A stretch of 64,000 bases of DNA from Utricularia gibba (Eukaryota > Streptophyta > Magnoliopsida > Lamiales > Lentibulariaceae): positions 2,170,001-2,234,000 of the forward strand of contig NEEC01000012.1 in assembly GCA_002189035.1 (NCBI GenBank), written 5' to 3'. A program made the translations under genes and the position numbers. Positions 26,289 through 40,000 of this stretch are shown one piece after another (the first letter of the stretch is position 1; every line of letters starts with the position of its first letter). The notes below the pieces were generated by a model that was not told the DNA's origin, did no database searches, and saw nothing but the letters and a program-made list of their open reading frames with translations.

Positions 26289-29200
26289 CTAGAAGAGGTC
26301 CACTTTCCTTTTGAGCATGTCCTGCTTCCATTTTGGCAGCTTGTAGAAAGCATCCTTAGGCATGCCCAGTACGGTTATGAATTCATCATCCGATAGATAA
26401 ACCTTACAACAGTAAACACGAATCAGTAGTAAGTCTCTTTACTTGCTGTTGCATGTCATGAGTGCAATAACTACGTAACCAACCTCTCTGCGTTTAAGAT
26501 CTATTCCTTGCGCAGGGTTGTCAGATTTAGACTTCAACTGTTCATATGTGAAAGTACTCTGACTATCATCCAAGCCATTTTCATCTCCATTGCTTTCTGT
26601 ACTAGTTTGAGAATCCTGGCCATTATCTTCTTCAACTGGCACAATTGGCACGGCTTCCTCAACTTCTGAGATTTCTTTGCTACCTTCAGCTTCAATTACT
26701 TCTTTACTCTTGCTTGGAGCTAGTATATAGTAGTTCAACGAGAAGGTATATTAACAACGTAGCAGAAAAATATCTCAGAAGTCAGTAGATTTAAAGATAC
26801 CAGGAGTGCTAGCCTCTATTGCTGGACTTCTTTGTGAACGAGCAGGAGATTCATCATTTGACTTTTTCTTTTCCTTTTCGGCAGTCAACACTGATGATAA
26901 CGCAGCCACTGCTGCTGCTCTCTGTGACCCTTGGCTTTTTCCTGCAGATCTAGGAGCTGGTGCAGGTTTTGGAGATGATGAAGAAGTAAATGCAGAGTTC
27001 AAAGCAGCTAGAGCTGAAGCTCTTTGAGTTGGGCCTCCATTATTTACAACATTAGACTTTTCCTGAATTGATTTAATAAACAAACAATTGCCATACGCAG
27101 TGTGAGGTTTTTTGACTCTTATCTCGGGAAAAAAACTCACGAACAATACAGCAAAACCTCAAATGCATGCTTACCTCCACAGCATGGCCGGCACCCAAAA
27201 TTTGCAGAACCTTCCTTTGAAATGAATTTCCATGCGTCTGTTTAAGAAAACGTTCAGTAACTTTATGCATCCAATACACAACTAAGAATCAGAGGTTTCT
27301 TTGGTAGGAGAGCAGCATAAATTTTATAATGTGAGAATAGGAAACGTACGCTTGCTTTTGCAGGATCCCAAGAAAAATGTGTGGTGAAGAAACTTGGTTC
27401 ATTTCCATCAGTGACCTTATACAATGGAACATTTTGAGCACGGCCATCTAATGATGCAGCAAACTCCAGGTATTTCTGGGATACACATATTCATGAGTAA
27501 ACACAGCATCAATCTGACATTTTTATCAAATGAAAGACTGTTATGTACCTTCCCAATCTCAAATGCGTCTTGCTTTTCTTTTGGATCCGCTGAATGGCCA
27601 ACCCAAACGAACACCTCAGCATGTGTATCTAGTATCAGAATGTCCTCTGGCAACAGGTCATCCTGGGAGAAATTGTGGATTTCTTCTACCTGAAAGACCA
27701 GAAGACATAAGTATCTTCAGAGGCATAAGTAGTAACTATCATGAATCATAAGCTACGGTTTATTTACATACCTGAAACTTCCCTGGAAATTAGAGTGCAT
27801 GAAATAGGGAACATGTCAGGATGCATCCAAGAATTTGACTCAATGAAACTAACATAACTTGGAAAAAAAAAAGCTGGCGCTAGATGAGGTTGGTACCTTT
27901 GTTGATATTGAACTCAAACAAGTGAGGATCCCGGAAAACCTCGAATAGTGGCTTCTTACTCATATAAATTTGTTTCCCTCCAAGTGGAAACCAAAATGAC
28001 GAGCTTTCGTTGCCCTCTTTAGTGTGTTTGACGACTGATCCTGGCTGCATTTCGAAAGGAAATCTTGAAGTAAGCAAACCAATTTACTCAAACATATGGG
28101 AATAATCAAAGGCATGCTTACAAAACACATACCTTCAGAAACTCAGCAACTTTGGCGGCTAGCTGTTGCTGATCAGAGGTGCTTTGATTACCATGCCAGC
28201 TAAAAATAAATGATCCCGATTGGAGCAGAAAACACTCATTGGAATTCAATGACGTTGCCACCTTCAACACAACAGAATCTCATTCACTATAGTGGATAAT
28301 ATAGCCATTGAACACCTTTTGTAAAATAAGACAGAAGGTGAATGCGCACTGGTTCCACTTGAACAACTTTATTATTATGTGGGGAAGTTCCAGATACACA
28401 GAACAGTGCAACTCCATCCACAGTGTACGTTTCATCACATAATCCTTTGTCAGCAATGTAATTTTTGTACTTAGAGCTCAATCCACCCTACAAAACAAGA
28501 TTCATTACGTGTCAGGCAACATACTGCAGTTTTTCCTTCACATTTTTCATAAAAATTTGAAAGAATACCTTAAGGACCACCATAGCCTGGAACATTGCAA
28601 TAAGCTGAGGTGGCTCTTTTCCTTGGAATATTTGACCCTGCACACAACAAACTTTTCCTTTTGGGTCTTCTAATTTTCAACTAAGAAAGTCACATCAACT
28701 AGAACTACTGGTACCTGGACTGGTCGACACTTCAGTGAGACAAACATTGCCGATGACAATTTAGCTGCTGTTCTCTGGTCTTCCTAAAAATTAAAAAAAA
28801 AAAACCTACCACCTTATAATACCTTCTCATACCATAGACGCACATTGTGTTCAGTTACATTCGTAAAGCATCCAAAATGCAGTAAATAATGGAAACGGGA
28901 AAAATGTAGGGGTGAAGTCTCATAGCCAGGCAAAGTATTCAAGGAAAATGCAAGGATGAAAATGCAAATGATGAGTAGTAGAACCTCAACACTGTTTTTT
29001 CCGATCCAGTAACAGAGGTAGTAATCTTCTTTACGCTCTTGAGAATGGTATGTGTAAAGCACAATGTAGCAATCTCCGCTATAAAATTTCCCTATGTCCT
29101 CATTTGGAACTGGGATTTTTGCACTACCATTGATCCTCCAAACCTAGAGGAGCATTACAAGGAATTTTTCTCACATGGCTTCGGATTAATGTGCTAAAAA

Positions 29201-31159
29201 GAGATTTCTAAACACTGAAAATACATGTTCATCTCATACCTCTAATTTTCCACCTTCTTCAAGCAATGGAGGCACTTCCTCATTAGCAGGTGCACTTTTA
29301 ATTGCTCCTTTCACACCACTTTGCTGTTTCAGAAAAGCTACATATTTTGATGAAAACCTGCAAAGGTCAGTTGGCAATTTTCAAAAGCGTGTACACTAAG
29401 ATCATCAGTAGATATACCGGCAACTTTCCCCCTCGCCTCCTCAGCCCCAGTAGGTACAGTTCCAGATGGCCAAGAATCAAAATTCAACTTGAAAGACTGA
29501 GTTTCATAACCTTGAATAAGCCGAGTTACACGTGTCGATCTCGGCCTATTTTGGCTGGCAATAAAATCCTGTAATCTCATTCTTGGGGTTAAAATTTCAA
29601 CTATTTACAGTGTAGTAAGAAAAGCATAACATCAAAATTCGACCTCTGCTACTTGAAATGCAGATTTTCTCTCATCAACTTGTGTGACCCGACCAACCCA
29701 GACAAATATCTCACCACCACAATCCAATAAGTAGCACTTGTTATTTTCAAGAAGCGACTTGGAAAGTTCACCATCCACAGACTTAACTTCACCATCTGTG
29801 ATACTACAAAAAACAATTGCGAAAGTTGGTTATCTCACTAAGAACTTCATTTTTGCTCTGTCGTAGAGTTACATGTGAGTTACCTGTAAAGCTGCGGAGG
29901 TTTCTTCTCAGGTATTAAATCATCTTCAGATGCAACTTTCTTAGAAATCGGAGCAAAACCACCAAAGAGGACCCAAAATTCGCCAGAACTGGACTCCATC
30001 TGTAGATTCCCATCATCTGTGGAGGGTTTTTGGTCAAACTCAGTACAGAGAAAATACTAAGGATATTAGTAAAAAAGCTGCACACAACCAAGAAATAAAG
30101 GTAATTCATTTCTTACCAACAATTGCAACATCACATTTTCCTTCATGATACTTGTCCTTCAGAAACTGAATTACTTCTAATGCTTTGGCTCTCTCTTGAA
30201 TATTTGAGTTTGCACCATTGAATTGGTATATCTTCTCTTTAGTGTCAAGTATAAACACATCATCATGATTCAGTGAGGACCGAGAAAACGTGACCTGGAT
30301 GATATGCCACAGAGATCAATATGCATGATCTTGTTGACAAGGATTCTTTCAAAAGAGAATCATCGGATGTAACCTGCAATTTTGATATATATGAATACCT
30401 GTTTCAATCTGGCCACACGTTTTCCTTGACAGACATACAATCTTGTCTCAAACTCTTCTTCCTCCGGCTTCTTGAACCCAGAAGCAATACCTCCTTCTCG
30501 AGGAATGATGCATGGCTTAAAGTAGGATAAAAATTTGTCAGACTCATGGCCCTGGGGCTCCCGATATTGCACAGCTCGTCCACCAAGCACTGCATCAAGC
30601 TCAACAGTTTTAATTGCTGCTGTGCCCGCCTCATCCTAACAGCAAAAATTAGCATCAGAGCTTATGATCATTACAAGAAATACATAACATCTTTGTTAAC
30701 ATGGATGAAAGCAACTTTCGTTCACCTGGCTCGTATCCTTCCCAAGCCAGAAGTGTATGTCATAAATATAAGCACCACCCTTTACAGCAGTCGTCTACAT
30801 AGATAAATATTCATAAGCATAACACTATCCTACACAGAAGGATTTCTGAAAACTGAATCAGCAAAGGCAAACCTGAAGGATGATATATGAATCTCCGGAG
30901 TAGAATGTACCATAATCAGATTTTGCCAAAGGAACCGGCTGGAAGTTCTCAATCCTCCATATTTCTGTTCCTCTATCATATGTTAAGCTAAACAGGTAAT
31001 GCTCAAATTGGACATGTAAAAACTTGGACTTAAATTGGCAGCCAGTATGGCATGCATTCTTCACTGGGTCGTCAGTGAAGGACAGTAGCAAGAAAAAGGA
31101 TACACTTTCTGACCGGCAGTCTGGAAAGCAGGTTCAGAAGCTTTTGAAGAGCTGGACAT
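26289..31159 (-). CDS. VLN2: Villin, actin-bundling and severing protein
   Basis: A many-exon villin with all six gelsolin-type repeats and the C-terminal headpiece, in the order expected of plant VLN2/VLN3 (about 940 aa). The start is at 31159 ([13 protein letters not shown]). Landmarks are IENFQPVPL and [11 protein letters not shown] (G1), [19 protein letters not shown] (G1/G2), [19 protein letters not shown] (G2), [10 protein letters not shown] (G3), GGKLEVWRINGS (G4), [16 protein letters not shown] (G5) and [12 protein letters not shown] (G6). These are followed by a Ser/Pro/Ala-rich linker, and the headpiece starts [13 protein letters not shown] and ends KRKVDLF at 26289. The function is Ca2+-regulated bundling, severing and capping of F-actin in the cytoplasm. 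The exon 1 to exon 2 junction is ambiguous: the GT at AGQK is out of phase with exon 2, and the in-phase donor (GCCG|GTCAGA) drops the usual QK. Confidence 0.92.
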
Positions 31160-33880
31160 TATGGAATGTAAAACAAGACGCGCACCTGACCCTTATCTTC
31201 TACCAGAAACAACTGCAAGAAGTGATCAAGAAAAACTGAACATCCATCAGATTAAATTCTCAAAATTAAGATTGTAGCACCGAACACTGTCGAGTAAAAG
31301 GGGAGTACAAGCAAGAAAAAGCCATATTTCTGCACACAAAAAACATGAACCATTTCAGAAGCCATTATGTCAAAAGAATGGAAAACCGATTGACCATTTT
31401 GAAAGTGACTATGAAAGTTCCTCTGTGATTCTTAATACTTCGGATGATAAACTGCAAAATAAGATCAGAATCCATAAACTCAGGCAAGACTCGAATATGA
31501 TGTCCTGTCATTATAAAAAGATTCAGAATTTCGACGCCTTCATGGCCATTTCCTGTGATAATCAAAACATCTTATGAAACTAGACCAGGAAAATCAAGGC
31601 ATTGCCAATAAAGACAAGGTACAGATCATCAAAAGGACTGTGGCATTCATTTGGACAACCTTTCTCAGAAGAAGATGAGATCCAAGATCTATCCAAAAAG
31701 CTTTTAATTCAACGAAGAACCAAGCAAGAAGATGGATCTAAAATCGCTACCAATGAAAAAAAACCCAGTTAAGAAGCTTCACAAAAGCATCTTTTTCTCT
31801 TTCCCAAACTTCTTTCTTCGCAGAGAAACGACCCCGAAACCAACAATAAAGAGTCAGAAGGACAAAAGTGTAGTAGCATCAGAGCTGGCAGCAAATGGGA
31901 CTAGAGATAAAAAAGAGAAATTTCAGTAGGACAACATCAGGGTCAGTGGTTCAGTGCATCCAATTCATTAAACCATATACGTGGTTTGGTGGGTTTTTTT
32001 TACTCCCACAACCTTTTTCAGTTCACGTTCACTACTCCTTCACAACATCCACAAAAGGGAAGAGAAGGGAATATCCGTTGAAGGTAGAAAGACTCGATCC
32101 GGGCGTTACCTTGGTAATGGTGGGGGCAACTCCCACACAAGCTGCTTTTTTCTCCTTTATTGTCCTCTTTTCAGTTACAAGATGTTTCATTTCCAATCTC
32201 ATCAAGATCACAGTTTGTGCAAAACATCAATGATTCGAATCATTACGCTCTTAAAGCTACAAATTTTGAAACTTTCTCCTCCATGAAATTCCCAAACCAA
32301 CCTACCATTTTCACTCTGTAATCCAATTGGTCAGAATAGATGCCACAAAGGAATATTTTTTTAAAAAAAGGCAACTACAACGAAATGGCAGACCACGGTC
32401 AGAAAACATTAAAATATAATCACATAAGCATAGCATCATATTCAATAAAATTAAATATGAGTAGATGGAAGTTGATAGTTGTGATGAAGATCTTCCAGGT
32501 AGGTAGATGTTACTTTACAAAGGGAATAGAAAATTGACACAAGGATCAATTCACCAAACTCAGACGTGTATTATATGCATTTGGTACTTTAAAAACCTGT
32601 AAATAAATTATATTATATGGAAAGGATCCAAGAACTCACCTTTTGACAGACATTTCACCCTAAAAAAATTAAAGTGTGTTCTCAAAGTAAGAATGAAAAA
32701 TAAAAATCAAATGAAAATTCGTATTTTATCATTTAAAGAAATAGAAATTGTATTTTTTTAGAAATAAAATTTAATTGGTTTTTGAAAAATCATTAATTTT
32801 TATTTTTTTATAATGAGAAATAAAAAAAAGGAATTTATATAGAACATAACCTTAATACTCTATTTGATTCTATTTTTCAAAAAATATTTTTCGAAAAGTA
32901 ATTCTAATATAATAACAATTGAATCTTTATATTTTTTAAAAAGAAGAAATGTGTCTGAATGTATGCTCTTATTAGAGTAAAAATTATTTATTTTTTATAA
33001 CAAAACTAATTTTAAAATACATTTTTTATAACGTATATTGTTAGAAAAACATTTTAAAAACAATTATTAAATAATAACTTCAAATAACCTTCTTGAATTC
33101 TTAATTTTTTAATTTTCAATTATTTTTAAAAAATATAGAAATTTACTTTCTATTTTACTAAAAATACTTCTTGAAATGTATTTTTCAAAATAGAATCAAA
33201 TAGAACCTATTTTATTCAATATTTGATAGTTAGTCTTGAAGAATGATTTATTTGGAATAAACATTTGGTAAAAAATTTTATTGTAAACATATAAAAATTT
33301 AATTTGAAATTAATTTTAAATAATATCATGTAAATGGAAAAACATAAGATTATTTTATTTTAGACCTTAAATATAATTTAAAACTACAATACATGCATAC
33401 ATAAAAAACTTTAACATAATTAAATTCGTCTATCAAATATATTTAAAATCTAAATCTATAAATTTTATTTTTATTTTAAATTATGTAACTTAACTTTTAA
33501 ATAAACTAAAAAAGGTGCCTTTAATATTTGATGTGCGTAGATGATGTATGAAATATGAGATGTTACACCTACCTCATTATTACAATTGATTTTGGTACCA
33601 AGCTCAATTCAATATATTGGCTCTGTATTGAGATTATTATTAAAAATGTACTTGAGAATAATGGAAAAAAAAAACCGAAAAAATCAATAATTGAACCAAA
33701 CCGAAATTATTTCGCTTTTTTTTCGGTAGATTCTGCTATTTGGTTAAATTGAATGATTTTAAATTTTTAATAAAATAGAATATTAATAGAAAATGATTTT
33801 TTTAAAAAAAAAATACATTAAATTTCAGTTTTCAATTATATTACTTTTATAAGGCGGAAAGAGCAAATCAGCCTTCTTAG
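31160..33880. other. Villin leader and promoter, then AT-rich intergenic DNA
   Basis: Bases 31160 to about 32300 have transcribed-looking composition and may hold untranslated exons of villin (minus). Bases 32640-33850 are very AT-rich, with no gene, repeat family or transposon ends recognised. Confidence 0.5.
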
Positions 33881-34710
33881 TGATGTGGGTTTTTCATGGG
33901 CCAAAGCGCAATTTAAGTTTCACGGCCCACGGTTACTTCGCCACCGTCGTGTTTTTTCGACTCCGGCGCCGTCCTCACTGCTATCGCAGCGAAGCGAAGC
34001 GGAAGTCTTGGGGATTAGTAGTCACTTTTAAGTTGCCGAGCGGCCGACATTCATAGCTTGAATTGGAGAAGTTTTCAATCAAAGTCGTTGGAATCAAGCG
34101 GAGGTGGCGACGCGACCGGTGGTTTTAGGATTTTCTTGGGAGAGTGGCTCGTGAGAAACGGTTTTTAGGAGATTTGACGACTTCAGAAACTTTTCTTACT
34201 AGGTACATCAGCTCGAACTGCTGGGTTTGATGTCGATGGTTTTGTGGATGTTGGTGTAGCTAGTGTTAGGGTGAAAAAGCTTTCTCCTTGGATTTTTTTT
34301 AGATATGGGTTTTGGCTGGGAATTGTCTGGTTGTGCTGTTCATAGTCAGTTAACGAAGTTCAGTGCGATTGTGTTTTTCCTTTTGTAACTTGTTATTTTT
34401 TTGTCTCGGGTATTGATGGACATTCATATACTCATCGAACTCGCATTTCGTGGGTTGATGATGCATCTATCAATTTGTAGTATATCTTTTTTGATGGCTT
34501 GCGCCTATGTAAAGCCCCGCTGGCATATGTAGTCATTATCTGATTCTGCTAGGTTTTCCCAAGATTTGTAGTTCACACGAAATTTCATTTGTAAGCATCA
34601 GAAAATGCTGCTATCCTGTAATTTTTTTTTTTATTTCCGTTCTGCAAAAAGGATCAAATGAAAGGCAGTTCCTATAAGATACAATTTGAATGTTGCAGAG
34701 GTCGCCGGAA
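33881..34710 (+). other. 5' leader and leader intron of RRP43
   Basis: A GC-richer leader (about 33890-34202) ends at a good donor (ACTAG followed by GTACAT). The matching acceptor TTGCAG is at 34693-34698, twelve bases before the ATG at 34711. The intron would be 34203-34698. This is inferred from splice signals alone. Confidence 0.5.
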
Positions 34711-36411
34711 ATGGCTGCTACTAGCGGAGCAAGCGATTTGTCTTCAGAGATTGAAGTGGATTCTTTCAGACGTCTTTTCCCTCTGCAGTTTCACGAGCGC
34801 CATCTAGTTGAATCAATAAGGCCTGATGGGCGCCCTCTTGGAAAAGCTAGAGACACTACCGTTATGCTTGGTGAACATTATTTTCTTATTTTTTCTGTTT
34901 TATTTTTTAGTAGGCGCATTGTCACTAGAAATCTCGCAATCATGTTTCTAGGAGCTGTAGCATCTGCTAACGGATCAGCATTGGTAAAGATAGGGTCAAC
35001 TGTAAGTCCCTTTTTCGGTGGCTGCTGATGGATATGAAGAACCTTTTATGTTAGGGAATAATGACAGCTGTGTTTACTATCCTCAGACAATGTTAGCTGC
35101 CATCAAGTTGGAAATCATGACTCCGACTGCAGGGGCTCCGAATAGGGGATCCTTAGGTAGGAATATATATATATATATAGATATATATATTTTGCGTAGG
35201 TAACCTAAAATTTAATCTTCCTCTTTACTTATTTAATGGTTCTAATATTTTTACAGCAATTGATTTTCACATGCCTGCTATATGCTCTCCGCTGGTTCGC
35301 CCTGGCAGGCCTGCGGAAATAGCTCCTGTAATATCAAAACAATTATCCGATGCCATTTTGAGGTTAGGGGTTTTTGGTATTCTTTGGGTATTGCCCTACG
35401 CCCCGTCGTTGACACTGATCTGTTAGGATTGGTGTTGTTCTTTCAGTTTTTTGTATTGTCTGCTTGCTTACTTAACTCACTGAACATTCAAGTAGGTAGT
35501 TGATACTTGCTTCTTATTTCACTAGCATACTATTCCTCTGAAATACTGCTGCAGTTCTGGCATGATTAACATGGATGATCTATGTTTAGTCAGCGGTAAA
35601 GCTGCTTGGATGGCCTTTTTGGTAATGAATATTGCATCCCCCTACACCCACAAAGATTCCTGCTATCGGCATAATGAATAAATAAAGATTGTTGCAGGAT
35701 GTGTACTGTTTGGATGCTGATGGTGCCCTTTTCGATGCAGCTATGCTAGCCGTTGTGGCTGCCTTCTCCTCTTGTATATATCTTCTTCATTTTACTCCTA
35801 AATTCACTGTTTGTTTACCCAGCCTTCCGGATTGATGCATAAAGAATTGTCTCGCAGTGGAGATACCAGTTGTTTCGCTGAACGATGATGGAAGGATAGT
35901 TCTTGTACCTGAGGTGAGTCCTGGGGAGATGACTGTCAAGGAGCCTATCAACGTAGAAAAGAAGAAGCTGAAACTCAATACTCTGCCATTTTCACTTACG
36001 TGCTTGCTTCACAAGAACTACATCCTGGCTGATCCCACATCCGAGGAAGAGTCCATTATGGAGACATGCCTAACGGTGGTGCTGGACTCTTCATATCACC
36101 TGGTTTGGCTTAATAAGCCTGGTGGTTCATGTCTTGCACCCACACCAGCAATCAGGGTAACTTTCTTTTCAATGTTACCATTCGTAATTGACTCTGCTGC
36201 CCATTCATATGTTTGATTGTCCATTGACTCTTTGTATATTTGATTGTCAATAGCTTGTGTGATTATGCAAATATGTCTAATTCTTCATGACTGTAGAGCC
36301 ACGTTGAACGTTTCTTTTTGTGTGAAATGTATGCTTTGCATGCAGGAATGCATAAAACTGGCGCGACAACGGGTAAAAGAACTCAGGAAGATCTTGAGTG
36401 AGGCCATTTAG
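34711..36411 (+). CDS. RRP43: Exosome complex component RRP43 (EXOSC8-like)
   Basis: An RNase-PH-fold subunit of the RNA exosome ring, which handles 3'-5' RNA processing and decay in nucleus and cytoplasm. Eight exons in phase (34711-34870, 34952-35001, 35087-35156, 35257-35362, 35555-35621, 35698-35773, 35858-36156, 36346-36411) give 297 aa, the normal size. Markers are the N-terminal LFPLQFHERHLVESIRPDGR, the strand ANGSALVKIGSTTMLAAIKL, SPLVRPGRPAE, DVYCLDADGALFDAAMLAVV and the C-terminal LARQRVKELRKILSEAI. It lacks phosphorolytic active-site residues, like other eukaryotic ring subunits. No lesion was seen; a long AT microsatellite sits in intron 3 (about 35163-35191). Confidence 0.95.
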
Positions 36412-37076
36412 CCTTTTCTCTTCCATCATGAAAATTCATTCAAGCCACTTGAAAAGATTTTGTTAAGCTAAACCTTCAATTTTTTTGTTTGGTATAGGAT
36501 TCAGTTGGTTTTCTAGTTTATCGGTTGCACTTTAATTTGCTTTTTTTAAAAAAAAAATGAACCGAGTAACAATAGTTTTGATTCATATGTTTAGGTTTGT
36601 TATATTAACTGAAATCGATTAAAAATTGATGGATATTAGTTTGCTTCAGCTTTTGTTTCTGGTTTTGGATTATCATCCTTGAATTAACATGTTCTGAGCA
36701 ACCACTAAAAGCATGCGTTATGTAAAGAATTTCTATTGCATAGAGTAGAAGACATTGTGATTAACTGAAGGGCTGTTAAAAATTGTGTGTTTACATTTCA
36801 CAGTGGAGAGAAATGAATGCCCTTGAAGCTTTTAATTGGACAGTTAATCACTCCAACCCGTTAGTCCTGTGTCATACAGCAGTGAGGAATAACTACAGAA
36901 ATCCATAACCTATATGCAAACCTTAATATACACACATTCCTAATAAGTTTGCAGGAAACAGCTCTACTAAGCTTCAAAGAGCTGTAGAGTTCATCGCTCG
37001 CAGCAACATTTGCAACTCAACGAGGAATCCATATTTAATAGTAGGCTGGCATCGTTTTCTATTCGTTTCTGTCTCA
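36412..37076. other. Convergent 3' flanks
   Basis: The gap between RRP43 (plus) and the EFR3-like gene (minus). It contains the 3' UTRs; nothing else was seen. Confidence 0.55.
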
Positions 37077-40000
37077 TTAGCATCCTGCAGCTTTCAAGAA
37101 GTTGTCATAAGGGCTGGAGGTTGGCAAACTGAAAGACAGAGGTTGATACTGAGATTCTATTGTGGTCATTGCTAAAGCTCCACATGGAGGCTGGATTGGA
37201 ACTCCGGTGACACTTTGATCTGAGTTTCTTCCCTGCATTTTTCCGGAACATGATATTGTTAAAGTCAATGTAAGTATTCACTTCACTATCTACAATTGTT
37301 ATAAAGAGGTTCTTGTCATCAAGGCATTGTATGGAATGTAGAGTCCGGTGTTTACCTTCTGGATGGATAATTGATTAGTCAATTCCCCGGTGTTCCGAGG
37401 TGGCAATGTTAGCGAAGTCCCTTGTTTCTGATTGGTGTTTATGACATAAGACATTTTTTCTTGTTTTCCCATCAAAAGTGACTCACAATGATTGGCCATT
37501 TCTCTGTAGGATGCATCAGGAGCTGTGCTAACAGAGACTCGGCCAACGTGATGACCTGTTTCCAATACCTGCCACAACAAAAAAATGGGATTGTAACATT
37601 TGCTCCTATTGCTTAAAAATTCAAGAACTTACAGATTGCAGAAGTTGATCAACACTGAGGAGCTTGGGAAGCTCAATGGCGATAGTGGAGTTCTGTAGGG
37701 AAGTGTTCTCGACAAGCTCATGCTGAGGCTCATCCTCCCCAAAGAATGAGACGATCTAGAGCATTGAAACAAACTTGCTTTAGAAAACTAGAAGGGTGGT
37801 TCAGTGTTCAACTACATAGAGATCACTCTTGCCTTTTGGAGTGATTTGAAGTTGTACGCATCATTCTGATGCCCAGTGGTAGTGCAGTTAGTATAAAATT
37901 GCCCCCCAACAGAGCATGAATCATCTGGCACAAATTCCTTGAGCAGTTGGTCCATCATGGTACTTTTCTCAGTCTGCCATGATGTATAGTTGAAGAAGTT
38001 AGAAGCAACTGAGCAACCACAGAATCATTCCTCCAAATGCACAAGATGTTTGAGCATTTACCTCCAATAAGTTGTCCAAGTTTTTAACAATCACAGCAAC
38101 AATAGACTCCTTAGTCATTTCTCCTGTCATCTTTATCTCTGAAAGGGATTTCTCGGCAGCCGCGTCATCTTCTTTTGACCCATAAGTCTTCTTTTGCCCC
38201 GAAACAATTCGCAACTTGTCATCCACCAAACACAAAAATGGATCAACCTGACAAGAAAAAAGAAGTTTCAAGGAATATCAGTAAGAGATTACTTTTTTTT
38301 TTTTACTTGTTTTGCAGAATGAATCAGGACGTACCACTTTATTACATAAAATGGATTTGAGTTGTGTGGTGAGAGGGGAAATGTTGTAAGCCTCGGATGC
38401 AAAGATGATCATAGAAGTTGACAGAACAAAGAGCGATCTGCAACGTGAAGGAGGTAGAGGACCTGAGAAAACACAGCATATTTTAGCTAAAAGCTCCCCA
38501 CCAAGAAGGGTCTTGATACCAACAGGTTGTTAAGGCAACGTATACCTCCATGTGCAAGAGAAAAATTTCTCAATGAAAAAGCCAATTGGAAACTTCGGAT
38601 AAGAGCATCCCGATGGGAATTCTATGCCAAAAGAAAAAAAGAAGAGAGAGATTCAAATGCATGATGGTAAGATTTCAAGTGGAAGAAGCAATATATGATA
38701 AATGGAACTTATGGTATATTTGTGGATAATGAACCTGAAACTTACCTTTGCTCTAGAAAACAATAGGAGTAGGCTGAAGGTGTGAGCGATAGCTTCATAA
38801 TTTTCGGGCATATTTGCAGGAGAAACTGACTGTGCCCAAATGGATGAAAGGAGGAGCGTTATTTGGTGACTGCTGAGTCTAAGGGGAACAACATCCTGAA
38901 ATGATGCTTGAGATGCTTCAAATGTAGCATAATCAAATGTAAGATGAAGAAAATGAAAATAAAAATTTACCATTTCTTTAAATGATGCGGTCGGGGAAGA
39001 ATCTGTAGCTGGTGGATGATGCATGCTTTGCATTCGAATGTATGATGACTTGATCTTATTGAGCACACCACTAGTGTGATTCTTCTGGTCTACTTCTCTT
39101 GAAACTCTATCTTGTTGACTCACCTCAAAATGGTTTTCCTTTGAAGTGTCCTTTTTGTTTCTCAGCTTTTCAAACAATGCAGCTGATGAGGAGAACACTG
39201 ATACAGTTCTAGACAATGATCTTGGCAAGTTTAAATTCTTCTTATTGTCCACGACAGGTGAGTCTGACCGAGGACATACTGAAGATGGTACAAGGACAAC
39301 AGAAAATATCTGATGAGCTCCAATCCTTGTCTCAAGATCTGGATGCACCATTGCTGGGAGCAATTGATGAAACAAAGCCTCCGGGAAAGACTGACCATTT
39401 AGTAGGAAAAGAAAAACTGTCAACAAAATGAAATCCCGAGGTAGCAATGTGACAAATGTTATGAAAGATTTGTTTAGATAGAAGTTCTCTAACCTTCTTT
39501 TTATATGTCAAATTTGGCAAAGATGCTATAATTTGAGCCATTCGATAAACAGTAGAAATGGTAGTTCTTGCTATGACAGTTATGCTTGGGACGTTCTCCA
39601 AAGCAGAAGCCATGACATCAAAAATAGGGCCAGCATCTCCAACCTGGTAAAAAATGAAAAGAGAAGCATTATTGATCTCTACAATATCATGAGTTGGGAG
39701 AGGAGACAAAAGAGAGAGAAAGAGAGACAATGAAGCTCAACTTGAATATGGAAATGACTAGCATATTACCTTTGACGACAATTCCATTAGGCATTCATCC
39801 ACTGCTTTGTGAAATTTTCGATTCCACTTGGTGACTTCATTACCAAGTTTAGCGTCATCAAGTGTGCAATGTATACTTTTGCGCAAATGTCTCATGATGT
39901 CACTAACAGCACTCACTATAGCCATTGATGACTGACTCCTTGTGAGTCGAACTAAGGCAGTAAAAACCTCAACAATATCCAATTGCATATCCGGATTATT

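Noticed and set aside
31895-32286. Overlapping plus-strand frames of about 100 codons
   Set aside because: Non-conserved, no splice context, in the region upstream of villin.
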